46,320 nucleotides of DNA from the IMG/VR virus record IMGVR_UViG_3300008113_000217, positions 1 through 46,320 of that record; one strand, given 5' to 3'. A program made the position numbers and the translations under genes. The notes beneath the pieces were generated by a model that saw nothing but the letters and a program-made list of their open reading frames with translations, did not search any database and was not told the DNA's origin. Positions within the stretch are counted from its first letter, which is position 1, and every line of letters starts with the position of its first letter. This document shows, piece after piece, positions 43,703 to 46,320 of the stretch. The DNA comes from a virus.

Positions 43703-44058
43703 GGTGCTTCTTCTTCTTTAGGTTTATCTTCTTTTTTCTTTTCTTCCTTAGCAGGAACTTGTTTCTCAACTACTCTTTCTCTGATAACAGTTGGAGCAGC
43801 AGTTTTTTGCTGTTGAGTGTTTTCTTGATTTTGCTGAACATTAATAATAACAGGAGCAGGAGCTGGTACAGCGGATACTGGATGTCCAGCTGAGTCTACT
43901 TGTACTACTTTTTCTTCTTTGGTTTCACTATGACCACCAAATATAGTAGTACCTAAATAAGCTCCTCCACCTGTAATAAGTGTTGTTAATGTTGCAATAA
44001 TAGTCTTTTTCAATCCTGAAAAAGTACCTTCGTTTGTTTCATTTGTTTCTTCTGACAT
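43696..44058 (-). CDS. TonB-like single-pass protein with Pro/Glu/Lys tail (120 aa)
   Basis: Cytoplasmic acidic start, one membrane helix (~16-42, GLKKTIIATLTTLITGGGAY), then a periplasmic tail alternating Pro/Ala (PVSAVPAPAPVIINV), Gln-rich (QQNQENTQQQK) and Glu/Lys-rich (KEEKKKEDKPKEEEAPW). The layout is that of a periplasm-spanning strut such as TonB or TolA linkers, though no TonB C-terminal domain is present. Could link the inner membrane to the CsgG-like pore beside it. Overlaps the CsgG-like gene by 7 nt. Confidence 0.6.
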   Translation of the reverse strand: MSEETNETNEGTFSGLKKTIIATLTTLITGGGAYLGTTIFGGHSETKEEKVVQVDSAGHPVSAVPAPAPVIINVQQNQENTQQQKTAAPTVIRERVVEKQVPAKEEKKKEDKPKEEEAPW

Positions 44059-44076
44059 GATTTTTCCTTTCTAAAT

Positions 44077-45963
44077 TTATAACGTTATACCTGATATTAC
44101 TTTTTTACTTGATATTATTTTACCATCACATTCCATAATAGCGAAATATGTACCTCCTACTAATCCAGCTAAATCTGCAGTGTATCTGTATTGGCCTTCA
44201 GGCATCCTAGTATCAATAACATTTACTACTTTATTACCATATATATCAACAAAATACACTGTAGTATTAGAATTAGCAGGTACATTAAATTGTACAGCTA
44301 CCATACCGGTTGTTGGATTAGGATAAATTAAAATGTCTGCTACATCTGTACCTACATTAACTGTTGGATATTGTACTCTTTGAACTTCAATCCTACCATC
44401 AGTTGGTCTGATACGTAAATCATCTGCAAATGTATTACCAACAAATTTACGAGTTACATATATAGGACTAGCTGCCCAATCTTGTTTTGGTTTTAAGGCT
44501 TTAAATTGTAATACAACTACCTCTTCACCATCAACAATATTATTTTGATTTGACATATCAACACCACCCCATTCAACTATACCATCATTTGGATTAGTGA
44601 ATGATAACCATTTACCAACTTTTTCTTTTGTCACTACACCTTTAAATTCTAATAATGATTTATCATATTTTAAAGCCAATTGAAATGCTCCTAATGATTG
44701 ATTACCGATTAATGCTTTAACTGGTATATTAACTAAGTTACCTTCTTCTACATTTAATGTTGGTAAATTAATTTCTATCTCTTGTAAATTAGCATAGTAT
44801 TCTGTGGTTTGGTCTATAATAAAGTTAGGAGCATTGTTAGGATTAATAATTTTGATTGGCACTAACTTAGCCATACGGAAACCTGTTTGATTAGCATCAC
44901 CTGAGGCTAACACATATACTCTTACCGAGTCAACTCCAGGTATAATTGTATAAGAATAATTCACAACACCAGGAATAGTTAAACTATAGTTTATAGTAGA
45001 ATTATTTATGATAGTATCATATTGAGACTTAGTGAAGAATCTAACATCAGGTACATTATAAGATGTAAATCTACCAGCAATCCTATTAAAGATACTATAT
45101 ACGTCAGCGATGGTTATTTCACCTGAACCATTTACATCTGAGGCATGGTAATCAAATCCAGTAGGTGTTTCTAATCCAGTAACAAATCTATTTACTTTTT
45201 GAGCGTCGGCTGCTGTTACAACATTACCCAATGATAAAGTATCACCTTTAACTTCAATTTTAGCATTATACCAAGTAGTATCTATATCAGCCTCAAAATT
45301 AAATTTACCACTTAAATCAGTAGTATCAACTTTAACTAAACTCCAAGTAGTAGATGCTTTAGGTTTCTTATATAAACCAACTGATAAGTTTTTAGTAAAT
45401 GAACCTGACACATTAACAAATGTACCATGAAAAGATATATTTGGTCTTAAGAATTTACCACCCGCGTTAAATTTAGTTAATACTGTATCTTTGCCTTCTG
45501 AGGTTGACGCAACAGTAGGATATAAATTGTCAAATATTAAGTTTGATATATTTGCTAAATTTTGAAATATGCTATCTGCTTTATGTTCAAATTTAATATT
45601 AAACATTTGTCCAGAAGCATAAGTAAAATTACTATCAGTACCTGTATATACAACAGTAGTTATTATTCTATTCCCAACAACATGAGTTTGTAGATACTGA
45701 CTTGGGTCAATAGTAGATAATGATAATACTGGGTTGATGAATGCTGCTGTATCATATCTTAAAGCAAACTGCAAACCAGTTATTTTAGTACTAGTTGTGT
45801 TGTTGTAGCAAATTTTAACATTTGTTTCTTTTGATACAGATGTCCCTACAGGATAAACTGAATCTATTATAATAGAATTACCACTTGGTGTAGGGCAAGT
45901 TTGGCCATAGCTCGGCACATATAGCAGAGCTATTAAAGAAATTAACAGAAATAAATTTTTCAT
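44077..45963 (-). CDS. T9SS-sorted protein with cohesin- and dockerin-like domains (628 aa)
   Basis: Signal peptide MKNLFLLISLIALLYVPSYG then QT. Two cohesin-like segments: residues ~45-165 (TKITGLQFALRYDTAAF) and ~405-515 (LGAFQLALKYDKSLLEFKG, then WGGVDMSNQ and VVVLQFKALK). Between them a dockerin-like motif, DVNGSGEITIADVYSIFNRI. The C-terminus (~545-628: LIYPNPTTGMVAVQF ... GLVGGTYFAIMECDGKII) is a type A type-IX secretion sorting domain, which in Bacteroidota directs export across the outer membrane and attachment to the surface. A T9SS cargo in a phage is remarkable; it implies use of the host T9SS. Confidence 0.78.
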   Translation of the reverse strand: MKNLFLLISLIALLYVPSYGQTCPTPSGNSIIIDSVYPVGTSVSKETNVKICYNNTTSTKITGLQFALRYDTAAFINPVLSLSTIDPSQYLQTHVVGNRIITTVVYTGTDSNFTYASGQMFNIKFEHKADSIFQNLANISNLIFDNLYPTVASTSEGKDTVLTKFNAGGKFLRPNISFHGTFVNVSGSFTKNLSVGLYKKPKASTTWSLVKVDTTDLSGKFNFEADIDTTWYNAKIEVKGDTLSLGNVVTAADAQKVNRFVTGLETPTGFDYHASDVNGSGEITIADVYSIFNRIAGRFTSYNVPDVRFFTKSQYDTIINNSTINYSLTIPGVVNYSYTIIPGVDSVRVYVLASGDANQTGFRMAKLVPIKIINPNNAPNFIIDQTTEYYANLQEIEINLPTLNVEEGNLVNIPVKALIGNQSLGAFQLALKYDKSLLEFKGVVTKEKVGKWLSFTNPNDGIVEWGGVDMSNQNNIVDGEEVVVLQFKALKPKQDWAASPIYVTRKFVGNTFADDLRIRPTDGRIEVQRVQYPTVNVGTDVADILIYPNPTTGMVAVQFNVPANSNTTVYFVDIYGNKVVNVIDTRMPEGQYRYTADLAGLVGGTYFAIMECDGKIISSKKVISGITL

Positions 45964-45971
45964 TTTATTAC

Positions 45972-46247
45972 TTATTGAATTTCTTCCTCGTTACTTTTAT
46001 CTGTGTTTTCGCTGTTACCTTTTTTGTTTAGCCACTTATCAACTGAGGCAATACCGAATGAACCTAACACAATGACCATAAAGCCATCAAATATAAATTC
46101 ATTAAGTACTAATGGGTTTCCAAAATACCCAGTGACTAAATCTACTCCTAATGCTATTACAAGCATAAAGAAAGCAATAAATCCAACTACTGCTTTTTCA
46201 TTGATGGAATTATTGTCATCAAATAATTGTTTAAAAAAATTTTTCAT
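45972..46247 (-). CDS. Holin-like membrane protein (91 aa)
   Basis: Two membrane segments (~19-38, VVGFIAFFMLVIALGVDLV; ~50-70, FDGFMVIVLGSFGIASVDK) with a short loop, a Lys-rich turn and an acidic C-terminal tail (NTDKSNEEEIQ). The size, two helices and charged tail resemble small phage holins that control lysis timing. First gene of the envelope operon; a late-type ATATTTAT box is 43 nt upstream. Confidence 0.6.
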   Translation of the reverse strand: MKNFFKQLFDDNNSINEKAVVGFIAFFMLVIALGVDLVTGYFGNPLVLNEFIFDGFMVIVLGSFGIASVDKWLNKKGNSENTDKSNEEEIQ

Positions 46248-46289
46248 AAGTCTGTGTTTTTAATTGTTTTAACATAGACTTGATTGACG

Positions 46290-46297
46290 ATAAATAT
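46290..46297 (-). promoter_or_regulatory. Putative late promoter box ATATTTAT
   Basis: ATATTTAT at the head of the envelope operon, 43 nt before the holin-like gene; the longer leader could hold regulatory structure. Confidence 0.4.
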
Positions 46298-46320
46298 GCT
46301 AGTTTTTAAAATTACATTAT

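Overview
The window is a stretch of an AT-rich tailed-phage genome, most likely a T4-like myovirus that infects a member of the Bacteroidota. The T4-like assignment rests on recognisable baseplate wedge proteins (gp6 and gp25 types), a gp5-like hub/spike protein and a gp55-like late sigma factor. The host assignment is inferred from three things: promoters with the TAnnTTTA/G-type -7 element of Bacteroidota, few Shine-Dalgarno sites, and phage genes for proteins shaped for Bacteroidota export (a type IX secretion C-terminal sorting domain, Sec signal peptides ending in SQ/AQ/FG, many lipoboxes). Almost everything is transcribed from the minus strand, so gene order below follows decreasing coordinates.

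Layout. (1) 1-16.35 kb is a late structural block: gp55-like sigma factor, hub/spike, a membrane-rich tail component, gp25, gp6, several large Ser/Gly/Thr-rich tail or baseplate proteins, an L,D-transpeptidase-like lysin, and one inserted lipoprotein gene that carries an early-type promoter. Many of these genes have an ATATTTAT motif shortly upstream, a candidate late promoter. (2) 16.36-16.95 kb is a short plus-strand unit: an early-type promoter, a tRNA-like gene, a small ORF and a GC-rich, palindrome-rich island. It lies at the border between late and early regions. (3) 16.95-38.7 kb is the early/middle region: about 60 mostly tiny genes, AT-hook repeat proteins, a zinc-ribbon protein, a caspase-like protein, an RNA ligase, a broken DNA ligase, a membrane-anchored glucosaminidase, a glycosyltransferase, an LpxH-like phosphoesterase, thymidylate synthase and three more tRNA-like genes. 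(4) 38.7-46.3 kb is an envelope/export operon: holin-like protein, a T9SS cargo with cohesin-like and dockerin-like segments, a CsgG-family outer-membrane pore lipoprotein, several secreted beta-rich proteins and two short coiled-coil membrane proteins.

How it works together. At least 26 copies of one bipartite promoter (hexamer like TCAAAG/GCAAAA/TCAAGA, usually 9 nt, then TAnnTTTA) drive the early/middle genes. In eight of them the upstream hexamer sits in or at the loop of an inverted repeat that looks like the preceding gene's terminator, so one short element appears to end one transcript and start the next. The ATATTTAT motif and the gp55-like factor probably drive the structural and envelope blocks later.

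The most unusual content is: (a) the shared terminator-promoter elements; (b) four tRNA-like genes with the same acceptor stem and nearly the same T arm, but cores in which I could not place a normal 5-bp/7-nt anticodon arm; (c) the envelope operon combining a CsgG-type pore with T9SS/cohesin/dockerin-like proteins; and (d) a DNA ligase gene whose nucleotidyl-lysine region has been deleted. All assignments come from reading the sequence and from memory of protein families; no searches were run.
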